A DNA stretch of 64,000 bases from Azospirillum sp. RU38E (GTDB lineage: Bacteria; Pseudomonadota; Alphaproteobacteria; Azospirillales; Azospirillaceae): the NCBI RefSeq assembly GCF_900188385.1, contig NZ_FZOI01000001.1, forward strand, positions 496,001 through 560,000, in the 5' to 3' direction. The translations under genes were made by a program, and so were the position numbers. Below, piece after piece: positions 12,748 to 21,293 of this stretch (position 1 is its first letter; each line of letters opens with the position of its first letter). The notes below the pieces were generated by a model. That model did not search any database and was not told where the DNA came from. It saw only the letters and a program-made list of their open reading frames with translations.

Positions 12748-13028
12748 CCGACAGGGCAGCGGGTGATCTTGCCGACATCTGGATCTTCATCGCCGAGGCC
12801 GCATCGGAACCGGTGGCTGACGGCTTTCTTGACCGTCTGAAAGATGCCGCTTTCCGGTTGGGGAAAAGTCCTCGTATCGGGGTCAGCAGAAACAACCTGA
12901 TTCCCGGTCTCCGCGTCCTGTTCCATGCCGGCTATGGCATTTACTATGTCATCCGGCCGGCGAACGTGGTGATTATCCGGGTTATTCACCAAGCCCGTGA
13001 CGCTGCCGCCCAGCTCTCCGCAAAATAG
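12720..13028 (+). CDS. ParE-family toxin (RelE superfamily), non-canonical start
   Basis: The frame has a full ParE fold: VQLTDRAAGDLADIWIFIAE (first helix pair), DGFLDRLKDAAFRLGKSP, then PGLRVLFHAGYGIYYVIRP and VVIIRVIHQARD, which is the classic strand ending in H-x-x-R-D. ParE toxins poison DNA gyrase. No ATG, GTG or TTG exists upstream of codon 32; between the in-frame stop at 12693 and the ATG at 12813 the only plausible starts are ATT 12720, behind AGGAA, or CTG 12744. Starting at ATG 12813 would remove the first helix. I propose ATT 12720 (102 residues), overlapping parD. Confidence 0.75.
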   Translation: MIRSLPVQLTDRAAGDLADIWIFIAEAASEPVADGFLDRLKDAAFRLGKSPRIGVSRNNLIPGLRVLFHAGYGIYYVIRPANVVIIRVIHQARDAAAQLSAK

Positions 13029-13036
13029 CCCCAGCC

Positions 13037-16000
13037 CTACCGTCCCCGCTCCGCCGTCTGTGTATCCCCGGTCAGCAGCGGCGACAGGGCCGGTGCTAAA
13101 ATCTTCAGCAATTGCGCTGGCAGGGCGGAGGTGAAGCGATATTCCGCCGCCACTGGCCCATGCACATGGGCGGTGATGACGCCGAAGAAACGGTCGCCGA
13201 TATAGAAGACAAAGGTGGCCGTGCGGTTGACCACCTTGCTTTCCAGCACCACCCCGCCCGGCCCATAGCGTTCCAGCCGCTGATCACCCGTGCCGGTCTT
13301 GCCACCGATGGAAATTTCCTTACCGTCGGCGGCGGTAAAGGCGCCCTTCACCCGGCGGGCCGTGCCATTTTCCACAATATCCATCAGGTGGCGGCGCACG
13401 GTGCGGGCCACTTCCGGGGCCATCACCTGTTCGGCCTGATCGCCCAGATGCCCCGGCACGAAGGCCGTCTCATAGGGCGTGCCTTCCGCGAAATGCAGCC
13501 GGTCGATGCGCAGGGTGGGCAGCCGCACGCCGTCATTGACGATGATGCCCATCAGTTCCGCCAGCGCCCCCGGCCGGTCGGCGGAACTGCCGATGGAGGT
13601 GGCGTAGCTGGCCAGCAGGCTGCCGAACGGATAGCCCAGCTTCTGCCATTCCGTATGGATGCGGCCAAACGCCTCTTCCTCCAGCACAATGCCAATGCGG
13701 GTATCCTGGGCCCGTTTGGAGCGGGAGGAGAACAGCCAGCGATAGCTTTCCTGGCGCGGCTTGCTGCTGTCCTTCAGCATTTCGGCGCGCTGCGGTTTGG
13801 GGCTGTCCTGCAGATAGGCCACCAGCCACAGTTCCAGCGGATGCACGCCGGCCATATAGCCGCGGTCGTTCAGCGACCAGTTATCCGGCGCATATTTCTC
13901 AAACAAGGCCGCCACCTGGGCGGCCGGCGGGGCCCCCGCCGGCACATGGCGTTCCAGAAAGGCGGTCAGGTCCGCGATGCTGGCATTGGGGCGGGCGGAA
14001 CGGAAAACCACCGTCAGCCGTTCCGGCGTCGGCCGCACCCGCCGGGTCAGCCGTTCCAACGCCTGATTGGGCGTCATGCCCTTGTAATCGGCCCAGAATT
14101 TGTTCAGGAAGCTGGAACCTTCCTGGTCAGCGAACTGGGCCAGATAGGTTTTGCGGGCGGGATGGCGCGGATCGTCCAGCACATCATCCTTACGGGCCGG
14201 GCCTTCGGCGATGTAATGGTTGACGATATCGCGCATCAGCCGGATGAACACCAGATTGACGGAATGGCGGAAGGCCTCCGCCACGCTCATCACCCGGCCA
14301 TTATCCTTGTCATCGAAATTGCCGAAACTGTGCAGGCCGCCGCCGGTGAAGAATCGCTCGCCCGGGTTGGCGGAATATTGCCGCTGCATCGCCTGATCCA
14401 GTAGGGCCGACAGGCTGATGCCCGGCTGTTCGGCCATACTGTGCAACACCCATTGGGTCAGCCGGTCCGGCGCATCCAATGCTGCGGCCGACAATTCATA
14501 ATCCTGCCGGCTGGCATAGCGGGCGTGCAGCTTGGCGACGATTTCCAGATATGTCACCAGCGTGCGCAGCTTGGCCGTTGACCCCAGATCCAGCTTGGCC
14601 CCTTCATTCAGGTCCAGCGGCTGGGGCAGCGTGTCCACCTGCACCCGCACCAGATTGGCCGCCGCCGTGCGCTCGAACAGGGTGACGGAATAGACGACGC
14701 GGGCCGGGTCCGCATCATTCAGCAGCCGTTCCCCCACCAGCCCCAGGGCACGGGCCTGCACCGGATCGGCCAGTTTCTGCAACGTTTCCGTCACCCGCAT
14801 CTGGGTGGTCTGGTCCAGGGTGGTATCCACCGTCAGGTCCAGCCGGTCCAACGCGTACAGGCTCTGCACCCCCAACATGCCCAGCAGGCGGGCGCGGATG
14901 GCGTTGGTGGCCTTCTGCTCCACAAAGGAAGGTTCGGGGATGGCCGGCGGGTCATCCTTGAAGCGCAGCGGGAAATAGCGCGACGCATCGGCCAGGGCCG
15001 GATCCACCACGCCCGCCCGTTCCAGCAGGGTCAGGTGGGCATTGGCCAGATCGTTCAGCGCCTTGCGTCCATTGGGGCTGAGATAGGCTGAAGGCCGACG
15101 CTGGGCCAGCAGCAGGCTCAATACCTGCTTATAGACAATGGCCTGGGTCTGCAGCTCCCGCTCATTGCGGGGGCGGGCACGCAACAGATCATTGGCGCGG
15201 TTGAAATCGGTGCCGTACCAGGCCCACAGCCCGTCACCCAGCCCGTTCACTTCCCCCAGGCCGGGGCGGGCCGACAGGGGCGTGGAATTGAGATAATCCA
15301 CCAATATCTGGTGCCGTACCCGCGTGGTATCCGGCCCGAATCGATAGGCGCGCACCGAGGCCGACATCATCTGCCGCAGCTTTTCCACCCCGCTGCTGGT
15401 GCGCCCCTCCGGCGAGTGGCGATATTTCTCGATCTGGGTCGCCAGGGTGGAACCGCCGGCGCGCGGATTATCCGGGTCCACCATCTTCAGCGGGATGGAG
15501 GCGACGGCCAGGGCGAAACGATCCCATTCCACCGCCGGGTTGCGGTGGGGAAATGTCGGGTCCAGCAGTTCCCGATTCTCGATGAACAACAGCGTATTGG
15601 CCACCAAGGGCGGCACCTCGCCGAATCCGGCATAAGTGCGCTGGGGGTAACGGGCATCGAACAGGGCCAGGCCCCGGTCATCGCGCAGCGTCAGGCCGCC
15701 GGCCGTCTTTTCCGGATAGGGGGCGAATCCGCCGAAATCAATATAGTCGCGCAAGGCCGGGCTGGGCCGTGCCTGCAGGTCCACGCGATAGGCGGCCGCC
15801 ACCAGCCGTTCCACGAATCCAGGAATGGCGCTGTAACCCAGCCGCTGGTCATAGGGGCCGTCTCCAGGGAAACGAATGTCCGGATTCGGGCCCGGCTCCA
15901 CGCGATAGGTCAGATCGGACGCATAACGGGCCAGCACTTCGGCCTGCAGGGCAGAGCTGCGCATCTCATACCAGCCGGCCAGACCGGCACCACCGGCCAA

Positions 16001-16051
16001 GGCCAGCGTCATGCCCCAGCTCATCCACCGGTAAAAGCGCGCCGACGCCAT
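13037..16051 (-). CDS. Class A PBP-like protein (GT51 and transpeptidase domains)
   Basis: About 1004 residues with an N-terminal membrane anchor (WMSWGMTLALAGGAGLAGW). A GT51-like domain follows, with LLFIENRELLDPTFPH and GGSTLATQIEK in place of the usual EDxxFxxH and GGSTxTQQ. The transpeptidase domain has LGSTAK (S-x-x-K, about residue 490), HSVN (S-x-N, about 600) and GGKTGTG (about 918), all intact. It would build or crosslink peptidoglycan in the periplasm. It is larger than normal PBP1a/1b because of inserts between the domains. The ATG at 16051 is preferred over a GTG at 16078. Several GT51 catalytic-motif positions differ from canonical enzymes, so its glycosyltransferase activity is uncertain. 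Confidence 0.85.
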   Translation of the reverse strand: MASARFYRWMSWGMTLALAGGAGLAGWYEMRSSALQAEVLARYASDLTYRVEPGPNPDIRFPGDGPYDQRLGYSAIPGFVERLVAAAYRVDLQARPSPALRDYIDFGGFAPYPEKTAGGLTLRDDRGLALFDARYPQRTYAGFGEVPPLVANTLLFIENRELLDPTFPHRNPAVEWDRFALAVASIPLKMVDPDNPRAGGSTLATQIEKYRHSPEGRTSSGVEKLRQMMSASVRAYRFGPDTTRVRHQILVDYLNSTPLSARPGLGEVNGLGDGLWAWYGTDFNRANDLLRARPRNERELQTQAIVYKQVLSLLLAQRRPSAYLSPNGRKALNDLANAHLTLLERAGVVDPALADASRYFPLRFKDDPPAIPEPSFVEQKATNAIRARLLGMLGVQSLYALDRLDLTVDTTLDQTTQMRVTETLQKLADPVQARALGLVGERLLNDADPARVVYSVTLFERTAAANLVRVQVDTLPQPLDLNEGAKLDLGSTAKLRTLVTYLEIVAKLHARYASRQDYELSAAALDAPDRLTQWVLHSMAEQPGISLSALLDQAMQRQYSANPGERFFTGGGLHSFGNFDDKDNGRVMSVAEAFRHSVNLVFIRLMRDIVNHYIAEGPARKDDVLDDPRHPARKTYLAQFADQEGSSFLNKFWADYKGMTPNQALERLTRRVRPTPERLTVVFRSARPNASIADLTAFLERHVPAGAPPAAQVAALFEKYAPDNWSLNDRGYMAGVHPLELWLVAYLQDSPKPQRAEMLKDSSKPRQESYRWLFSSRSKRAQDTRIGIVLEEEAFGRIHTEWQKLGYPFGSLLASYATSIGSSADRPGALAELMGIIVNDGVRLPTLRIDRLHFAEGTPYETAFVPGHLGDQAEQVMAPEVARTVRRHLMDIVENGTARRVKGAFTAADGKEISIGGKTGTGDQRLERYGPGGVVLESKVVNRTATFVFYIGDRFFGVITAHVHGPVAAEYRFTSALPAQLLKILAPALSPLLTGDTQTAERGR

Positions 16052-16271
16052 ATCCCCCCGACCACTCCCCCTTGGCACCTGTTATGCGGCAAGGCCTTGC
16101 AACAGCGCGCGGCATAGCACGCTTTGCGGCACTTGCGCCATGGCCCTAGCTTTCATCAGGCTTGAAGGCAACCAGTGTGCCAAGCAGATGATGGGCCCGC
16201 AATGGCCATCGCCGCCATTCATATAAATGAATTAACAATCTGGCGACGGTAAAGGGACGGCGTAAACAGCG

Positions 16272-16303
16272 AAAACCGCGCCACCAGGGGTGGGCGCGGT
16301 TTC
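16272..16303 (-). terminator. Rho-independent terminator downstream of rpmJ
   Basis: Read on the minus strand, AAACCGCGCC pairs with GGCGCGGTTT around a short CACC-rich loop and is followed by TTCGCTGTTT. It lies about 50 bases after the rpmJ stop codon and separates rpmJ from the PBP gene. The stretch 16052-16271 holds the presumed PBP promoter and no visible gene. Confidence 0.75.
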
Positions 16304-16351
16304 AGCATACCGGTGAGGGGAACCCCACACCGGCCAACCCGAACACCAATA

Positions 16352-16477
16352 TCAGCCCTGACGGGCCTTGAAACGGGGGTTCAGCTTGTTGATGACATAG
16401 ACACGGCCCTTGCGGCGGATGACGCGGCAAGCCTTGTGGCGGGTCTTCATCGACTTCAGCGAATTGACGATCTTCAT
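16352..16477 (-). CDS. rpmJ: 50S ribosomal protein L36
   Basis: A 41-residue ribosomal protein: [20 protein letters not shown] followed by [21 protein letters not shown]. It is the zinc-independent (C-minus) L36 form, with only one cysteine (C18) and no C-x2-C/C-x4-H zinc-knuckle, as is usual in alphaproteobacteria. It is encoded alone, away from the spc ribosomal operon, which is also the normal alphaproteobacterial arrangement. A GAGGAGC-like AGCTCACC complement gives the ribosome-binding site upstream. It is terminated by the hairpin at 16272-16303. Confidence 0.96.
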   Translation of the reverse strand: MKIVNSLKSMKTRHKACRVIRRKGRVYVINKLNPRFKARQG

Positions 16478-16615
16478 GGTGAGCTACTCGGCGCTGGAGG
16501 CATGTTTTGCGAGGCGCGGACATAATCACAACACCCCCCGCCTGTCAACCGACAGGGGCGGAATTCCGCTGCAACCCCTCTTTGCGGGGCTGAAAAGCGG
16601 TGTTCCCCGCCCCGC

Positions 16616-17587
16616 CTACTCCAGTTCCGCCGGCTTCAAGGCATAGAATCGGTAGTAACGCAGGCCCGCCGACAGGGCCGCGACGCGGCGTGCCCACATC
16701 TCCACCTCCTGCACCACGGCGATTTTGGTGTCGCGGTCCATCGACACCGTCTCCAGATGCTTCACCAGCGTCTGGATGGCGTTCAGGATCAGGGAGCGCT
16801 GGGTGTCGGAATTATCCTCGGTGATGCGGATATCCAGGTTCCGCTGCGCCAGGGCCGCCGCATATTGTTCCACCGTCCAGGGATTCGGTTCCACCGGTTC
16901 GGCCTGCAGCCAGCCATCATAATCACGGCCGCGCAGCTGGCTATGGTCCAGCACATAATCGGTGAACAGCAGCTGGCCACGCGGCTTCAGGGCCATTTCG
17001 ATGCCATCAATCAGCCCGTCCTTATTGCGCACGGCAAAGAAGGCTTCCTTGGCGAAGATGGCATCCACCCGCTTGGACCAGCTGAAATTTTCCAGGTCAC
17101 AGGTCATCACCGGCGCCTGGCGCGCCAGCCCGGCCTTCTGGGACCGGAAGGCGCCCGCCTCCGCCAGCACCGGGTTGGGTTCCAGCCCCGTGACCCAGGC
17201 GCCATATTGCTGGGCCATGGCGCGGGTCGCACCACCCAGGCCGGCGCCGATATCCAGCGCGCTCATCGCCGGGTTCAGGCCCAGCGGCTTCACCAGGGTG
17301 GGGATAAACTCCTCACTGCCCGGCGTGCAGAAGCCGTGACCCCAGATTTTCTCCACCACCTCAATCCGGGTGGCGGTCCAGAGCGGCTTGCCGCTGCGGT
17401 TCAGATGCCGGCCAGCCGCCCCGCCCGGACCCGCTGCCCCGGCCGAATCGGTCCCGCCCGCACCGCCATCCCCTTCATGCAGGCCGGCGCGGCGGATAAT
17501 GTCATAGCCTTCCCACCAAGCCAGGAACCTCTGCTTGAGCGTGGGGGGCGTGACAGCCATGTCTTCGCTGCTGCGGGTAGCGGCCAT
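16616..17587 (-). CDS. SAM-dependent methyltransferase of unknown substrate
   Basis: A 323-residue class I methyltransferase. The SAM-binding motif I is ALDIGAGLGGATRAMA, followed by an acidic strand end in TGLEPNP and a motif IV-like VDAIFAKEAFFAV and motif VI LKPRGQLLFTDYV. These loops resemble the cyclopropane/phosphoethanolamine/sterol methyltransferase branch (small lipid-like acceptors), but no substrate motif is decisive. Residues 42-60 form a Gly/Ala-rich low-complexity insert. ATG 17587 opens the frame; the ATG at 17560 is an alternative. It stands alone, divergent from the cold-shock gene. Confidence 0.85.
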   Translation of the reverse strand: MAATRSSEDMAVTPPTLKQRFLAWWEGYDIIRRAGLHEGDGGAGGTDSAGAAGPGGAAGRHLNRSGKPLWTATRIEVVEKIWGHGFCTPGSEEFIPTLVKPLGLNPAMSALDIGAGLGGATRAMAQQYGAWVTGLEPNPVLAEAGAFRSQKAGLARQAPVMTCDLENFSWSKRVDAIFAKEAFFAVRNKDGLIDGIEMALKPRGQLLFTDYVLDHSQLRGRDYDGWLQAEPVEPNPWTVEQYAAALAQRNLDIRITEDNSDTQRSLILNAIQTLVKHLETVSMDRDTKIAVVQEVEMWARRVAALSAGLRYYRFYALKPAELE

Positions 17588-18026
17588 GCGGGCGGCGTTT
17601 CGTTATCCTGGAAGCGGTTCGGCCCACACATTACCCTTTCGGCGCGTCGCGCGAAACAGTCTTGGTGTGGCCGCAGGGCAACGGATTAACCTTTTTCGCC
17701 GTCATATACTGGTAATAGAAGCCAGAGGCCGATCCGGCCACAAGTGATGGTAAGGTTACTTTAACCATATTTGCTGCAACCGTTTTCTCCGACCAGCCCA
17801 CTGCACGCGTATGAATGCGGCAGCGTTTTAAGGGCCTATTCTTCCGCGTCAGGCGCGGCTTTCCTCGTGCATCCGCCGGATAGACGGTGTAGGGTCTATC
17901 TCGGGGTGGCTGCTCGATTGGTGCCTTGCGGATATTCTTTCCGTTCGGCGCAGAAGCGGGTACTGTCCTTGCAGCCGGTCACCCGGTGAAGTTCCTGACA
18001 ATTTCGACAGTCGAGTTCGAGACCAC
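17588..18026. promoter_or_regulatory. Long leader upstream of the cold-shock gene
   Basis: A 439-base stretch with no convincing gene between the divergent methyltransferase and cold-shock genes. It is richer in A/T runs than its surroundings around 17690-17780 (CCTTTTTCGCC, TTTAACCATATTTGC), where promoters are expected. Cold-shock genes usually have long structured 5' untranslated regions that act as RNA thermometers, so a long leader here would fit. That is inference; no fold was computed. Confidence 0.4.
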
Positions 18027-18626
18027 ATGTACGAGCGCCGTTCTCCGCAGAGCCCGCAGATCACCCGTCGTAGCGTCACCGCTACGGTTAAATGGTACAA
18101 CCCCACGAAGGGCTTCGGCTTCGTGACCCTGTCCGATGGGTCGCCCGACGCCTTCCTTCATGCCTCGGTCGTTCAGTCCGTTGGCCATGATGCGCTGGCC
18201 GATGGCACCACCATCGTCTGCGACCTGTCCCAGGGCCAGAAGGGTCCGCAGGTGGCCTCGATCCACAATGTCGACACCTCCACCGCTGCGGCCCCGCGCC
18301 GTTCGCCGGGTGGTCCGGGTGGTGATCGCTTCGGCGGTGGGGACCGTTTCGGCGGCGACCGCTACGGCGACGCCCCGCGCGCTCCGCGCGTTGCCCGTTC
18401 CTTCGACAACGGCCCGACCGAAACCATCGAAGGCGTGGTGAAGTTCTTCTCCGCCGACAAGGGCTTCGGCTTCGTGACCCCGGATGGCGGTGGGAAGGAC
18501 GTGTTCGTCCACATCACCGCTCTGGAACGCTCGGGCGTGCGCGCTCTGACGCCGGAACAGCGCGTCCGTCTGCACACCAGCATGGGTCAGAAGGGTCCGC
18601 AGGCCAACCGCGTGGAAATCCTCTGA
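18027..18626 (+). CDS. Double cold-shock-domain protein
   Basis: A 199-residue protein with two cold-shock domains. Domain 1 (about 15-80) has VTATVKWYNPTKGFGFVTL and PDAFLHASVV; domain 2 (about 133-199) has GVVKFFSADKGFGFVTP and KDVFVHITAL. Both keep the RNP1 (KGFGFV) and RNP2 (V/AFxH) motifs that bind single-stranded RNA. The linker (about 90-120) is rich in GGDRFGG repeats, RGG-like and probably flexible. Alphaproteobacteria use such double-CSD proteins in cold or stationary-phase adaptation. A strong terminator follows, so it is monocistronic. Confidence 0.93.
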   Translation: MYERRSPQSPQITRRSVTATVKWYNPTKGFGFVTLSDGSPDAFLHASVVQSVGHDALADGTTIVCDLSQGQKGPQVASIHNVDTSTAAAPRRSPGGPGGDRFGGGDRFGGDRYGDAPRAPRVARSFDNGPTETIEGVVKFFSADKGFGFVTPDGGGKDVFVHITALERSGVRALTPEQRVRLHTSMGQKGPQANRVEIL

Positions 18627-18694
18627 GCGTGGTCTCGGGCATTTCAGCAGGCTTTCGGGCCTGACGCTCTGCGTTAGCGTGCTTGAAGTCAGGT

Positions 18695-18733
18695 AAGGGG
18701 CGCCATCCCATGGATGGCGCCCCTTATCTTTTT
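18695..18733 (+). terminator. Terminator of the cold-shock gene
   Basis: AAGGGGCGCCATCC (18695-18708) pairs with GGATGGCGCCCCTT (18712-18725) with a three-to-four base loop, followed by ATCTTTTT. It lies about 70 bases after the stop codon and is among the strongest hairpins of the window. Confidence 0.9.
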
Positions 18734-18883
18734 CGGTGATCGGCAGCAGCGGCATGGCCCCCGAGTCGGGGTGGAAAAAATATGCGGACGCAGCATCCCC
18801 ATGTTGCAAATGCGTTGCGGTCCGGGTGACCATGGCACATGGCACCTCCGCCGGCCCTGGCCGGCCCAACCTTGGGACGGCTG

Positions 18884-20659
18884 ATGCGATCCCCCTTTTC
18901 CTCCCCAAAGCGCCTGACCCGCCGCCTGCTCACCGGCCTGGCTTTCGCGGCTTTGCTGGCCGGGCCGGCATGGGCCCAGCTGGCACCGGAACCGGCCAGC
19001 CGGCAGACCGCCAAGCAACTGGTCACCGCCCAACGCCATATGGTGGTGGCCGCCAACCCGCTGGCGGCGGCGGCGGGGCAGGAGATGCTGCGCCAGGGCG
19101 GCAGTGCCGTGGATGCGGCCATTGCCACCGAACTGGTGCTGGGGCTGGTGGAACCGCAATCCTCCGGCCTGGGCGGCGGTGGTTTCCTGGTGCTGGCCGA
19201 GCCGGGGGGCAAAGTCACCAGCTATGACGGGCGGGAAACGGCCGGGGCCGCCGTAACGCCGGACCTGTTCATCGGCCCGGATGGCAAGCCGCTGTCCTTC
19301 CCCACCGCGCTGAAGGGCGGGCGGGCGGTGGGTGTGCCGGGGCTGGTGGCGATGATGGCCCAGGCCCATGCCGCCCATGGCAAGCTGCCCTGGGCCAAAC
19401 TGTTCGAACCGGCCATCCGGCTGGCGGAGGCCGGCGTGCCGGCCCAGCCGCGCATGGTGACAGTGCTGTCGGAATGGCAGAAGATGCTGGCCACCAGTAC
19501 CGACATGCAGCAGGTCTTCTACCGCAACGGGGCCGGTGCCCCGGCGCTGGGGGAGATTTTCGCGATTCCCGGCCAGTTGACCAGCTTGCGTCTGCTGGCC
19601 AAAGCGGGGCCGGAGGCTTTCTATCGCGGTCCCATCGCCCAGGAAATCGTCGCCCATTTGAAAGAGGTGGCGGGGCCGAACGGCCCGCCGGTGCTGAGCC
19701 TGGATGATTTCGCTGCTTACAAAGCGGTGGAGCGTGATGGCGTCTGTATCGCCTACCGGGTCTGGAAAGTGTGCGGCATGGGGCCGCCCTCGGGCGGGGG
19801 CATCGCCGTGCTGCAGATCCTGGCCCTGCTGGCCCCGCATGATCTGAAGGCGCTGGGTAAGGATAGCCCGCAGGCTTGGCATCTGCTGCTGGAGGCCAGC
19901 CGCCGCGCCCATGCCGACCGCGAAGCCTATATTGGCGACCCGGACCATGTGGCCGTGCCGATCAAGGGCCTGCTGGACAAGGCCTATCTGGCCGAACGGG
20001 CCCGTGGCATCGACCCCACCCGCGCCGCGATCGGCAAGGTGCCGGCGGGCAGCCCGCCCACCCGCCAGGGGGCCTTGTCGCGCCCGCCGGGCATTGGCCT
20101 GGACCTGCCCTCCACCACCCATATTTCCATCGTGGATGATGAGGGGCGGATGGTCTCCATGACCAATTCGGTGGAATTCGCCTTCGGCTCCGGTCTGGTG
20201 GCGGCCGGCATGGTGCTGAACAATGAACTGACCGATTTCGCCTTTGTGCCGGTGAAGGATGGTGTGCCGGTATCGGGGGCGGTCGGCCCTGGCCGCCGGC
20301 CGCGTTCTTCCATGTCGCCGATGGTGGTGTTCGATGCACAGGGCCGCCCGGTGGTGGCCGTCGGCTCCCCCGGTGGCGCGGCCATCATCGGCTATGTCGC
20401 TCAGGCGCTGGTGGCCATGCTGGATTGGGGGCTGGACCCGCAGCAGGCGGTAAACCTGCCCATCCTGTTGAACCGCAACGGCGCCACCCAGATCGAATCA
20501 CTGCCCCAGGCCGACCGGCTGGCGGACGCCTTGGCCGGCATGGGGCATGAGGTGAAGCGCGAAGCCATCAACAGTGGCGTTCACGCCATCCGCTGGACCG
20601 CGCACGGCTGGCAGGGCGGCGCTGATCCGCGGCGGGACGGGGTGGCGGTGGGGGATTGA
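18884..20659 (+). CDS. ggt: Gamma-glutamyltransferase, periplasmic
   Basis: A 591-residue Ntn-hydrolase precursor that cleaves the gamma-glutamyl bond of glutathione and related peptides. Residues 1-31 form a signal peptide ending in PAWA. The conserved active-site block PSTTHISIVD holds Thr411, the residue at which the proenzyme self-cleaves into large and small subunits. Large-subunit signatures are GGSAVDAAIATELVLGLVEP and SSGLGGGGFL; small-subunit ones are GRRPRSSMSPM and GSPGG. I start at ATG 18884 to give a clean signal peptide; an earlier ATG at 18839 would add 15 residues. No neighbour suggests a pathway role beyond glutathione recycling. Confidence 0.93.
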   Translation: MRSPFSSPKRLTRRLLTGLAFAALLAGPAWAQLAPEPASRQTAKQLVTAQRHMVVAANPLAAAAGQEMLRQGGSAVDAAIATELVLGLVEPQSSGLGGGGFLVLAEPGGKVTSYDGRETAGAAVTPDLFIGPDGKPLSFPTALKGGRAVGVPGLVAMMAQAHAAHGKLPWAKLFEPAIRLAEAGVPAQPRMVTVLSEWQKMLATSTDMQQVFYRNGAGAPALGEIFAIPGQLTSLRLLAKAGPEAFYRGPIAQEIVAHLKEVAGPNGPPVLSLDDFAAYKAVERDGVCIAYRVWKVCGMGPPSGGGIAVLQILALLAPHDLKALGKDSPQAWHLLLEASRRAHADREAYIGDPDHVAVPIKGLLDKAYLAERARGIDPTRAAIGKVPAGSPPTRQGALSRPPGIGLDLPSTTHISIVDDEGRMVSMTNSVEFAFGSGLVAAGMVLNNELTDFAFVPVKDGVPVSGAVGPGRRPRSSMSPMVVFDAQGRPVVAVGSPGGAAIIGYVAQALVAMLDWGLDPQQAVNLPILLNRNGATQIESLPQADRLADALAGMGHEVKREAINSGVHAIRWTAHGWQGGADPRRDGVAVGD

Positions 20660-20699
20660 GCAAAAGGCCCCCGGTCCCCCCTTGTTTATCCCCTCACTG

Positions 20700-20718
20700 T
20701 GAGACACATTGTATCTCA
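20700..20718. promoter_or_regulatory. Candidate operator of the RelB/YafQ pair
   Basis: The imperfect palindrome TGAGACACATTGTATCTCA sits 20 bases before the antitoxin ATG. RelB/DinJ-type antitoxins repress their own promoters by binding palindromes in just this position. A GAGGAG ribosome-binding site follows. Confidence 0.5.
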
Positions 20719-20737
20719 GCCTTGAGGAGATCATCAC

Positions 20738-21016
20738 ATGCCTGCGACCAGCATGGTCCATGTGCGCGTGGACGAAGAGACAAAAGCCCAAGCGACCGAA
20801 GCCTTGGCCGCTATGGGATTGAGCGTGTCAGACGCGGTACGGGTGTTCCTGCGCCGTGTCGCTGTGGAAAAGGCCCTGCCCTTTTCGTTGAAGGTACCAA
20901 ACGCAGAGACACGGCAGGCGATGCTGGAAGCAGAAGAAATTCTGCGTCAACACAGCGCCCGATTCAGTGACGCCAACAGCCTGATCGCCGATCTTGAAGA
21001 AAACAGCGGCAAGTAA
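20738..21016 (+). CDS. RelB/DinJ-family antitoxin
   Basis: A 92-residue antitoxin. The N-terminal ribbon-helix-helix is SMVHVRVDEETKAQATEAL followed by MGLSVSDAVRVFLRRVAVEK, the standard DinJ DNA-binding and dimerising domain. The C-terminal part (LPFSLKVPNAETRQAMLEAE) carries the RelB/DinJ P-F-x-x-x-x-P-N-x-x-T signature. It is expected to neutralise the ribonuclease encoded immediately downstream, whose start overlaps it by 23 bases. It lacks any sign of decay. Confidence 0.88.
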   Translation: MPATSMVHVRVDEETKAQATEALAAMGLSVSDAVRVFLRRVAVEKALPFSLKVPNAETRQAMLEAEEILRQHSARFSDANSLIADLEENSGK

Positions 21017-21290
21017 GCGGGCCCTACCACCGCGCCGGGCGGACTACACAAAGTCATTTCTGAAGGACTGGGACAGGTTGTCCCGTTCCGGTCGATATGA
21101 CATGCCGTTGCTGAAACAGGCACTTCTGTTGTTGATTGCCAATGATGGACCCTTGGGGCCGGAATGGCTTGACCACCCGTTGAAAGGCAACTGGCAGGGC
21201 TACCGGGAATGCCATATCGGCGGCGATTTCCTGCTGATCTACAAGATTGAAGCAGGTGCCGGCGCCCACGCCGATCTTTTCAACGAATAA
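20994..21290 (+). CDS. YafQ-family mRNA interferase toxin
   Basis: A 98-residue RelE-superfamily toxin of the YafQ type, which cleaves mRNA in the ribosomal A site. Visible features are YTKSFLKDWDRLSRSG (helix 1), LDHPLKGNWQGYRECHIGGD, and DFLLIYKIE. His residues in LxDHxLxGxxxGxRxCHIxxDxLLIY correspond to the family catalytic histidines. The canonical C-terminal GTHxxLF is here GAHADLF. The start is the TTG at 20994, overlapping the antitoxin gene. Both genes of the pair look intact. Confidence 0.88.
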   Translation: MKKTAASKRALPPRRADYTKSFLKDWDRLSRSGRYDMPLLKQALLLLIANDGPLGPEWLDHPLKGNWQGYRECHIGGDFLLIYKIEAGAGAHADLFNE

Positions 21291-21293
21291 TCC

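Noticed and set aside
17771-17989. A 72-codon plus-strand frame upstream of the cold-shock gene
   Set aside because: Its composition and lack of a ribosome-binding site do not support a gene; the region fits a long cold-shock leader.
18689-20122. A 477-codon minus-strand reading frame
   Set aside because: It is antisense to gamma-glutamyltransferase, which has a clear catalytic Thr motif and signal peptide.
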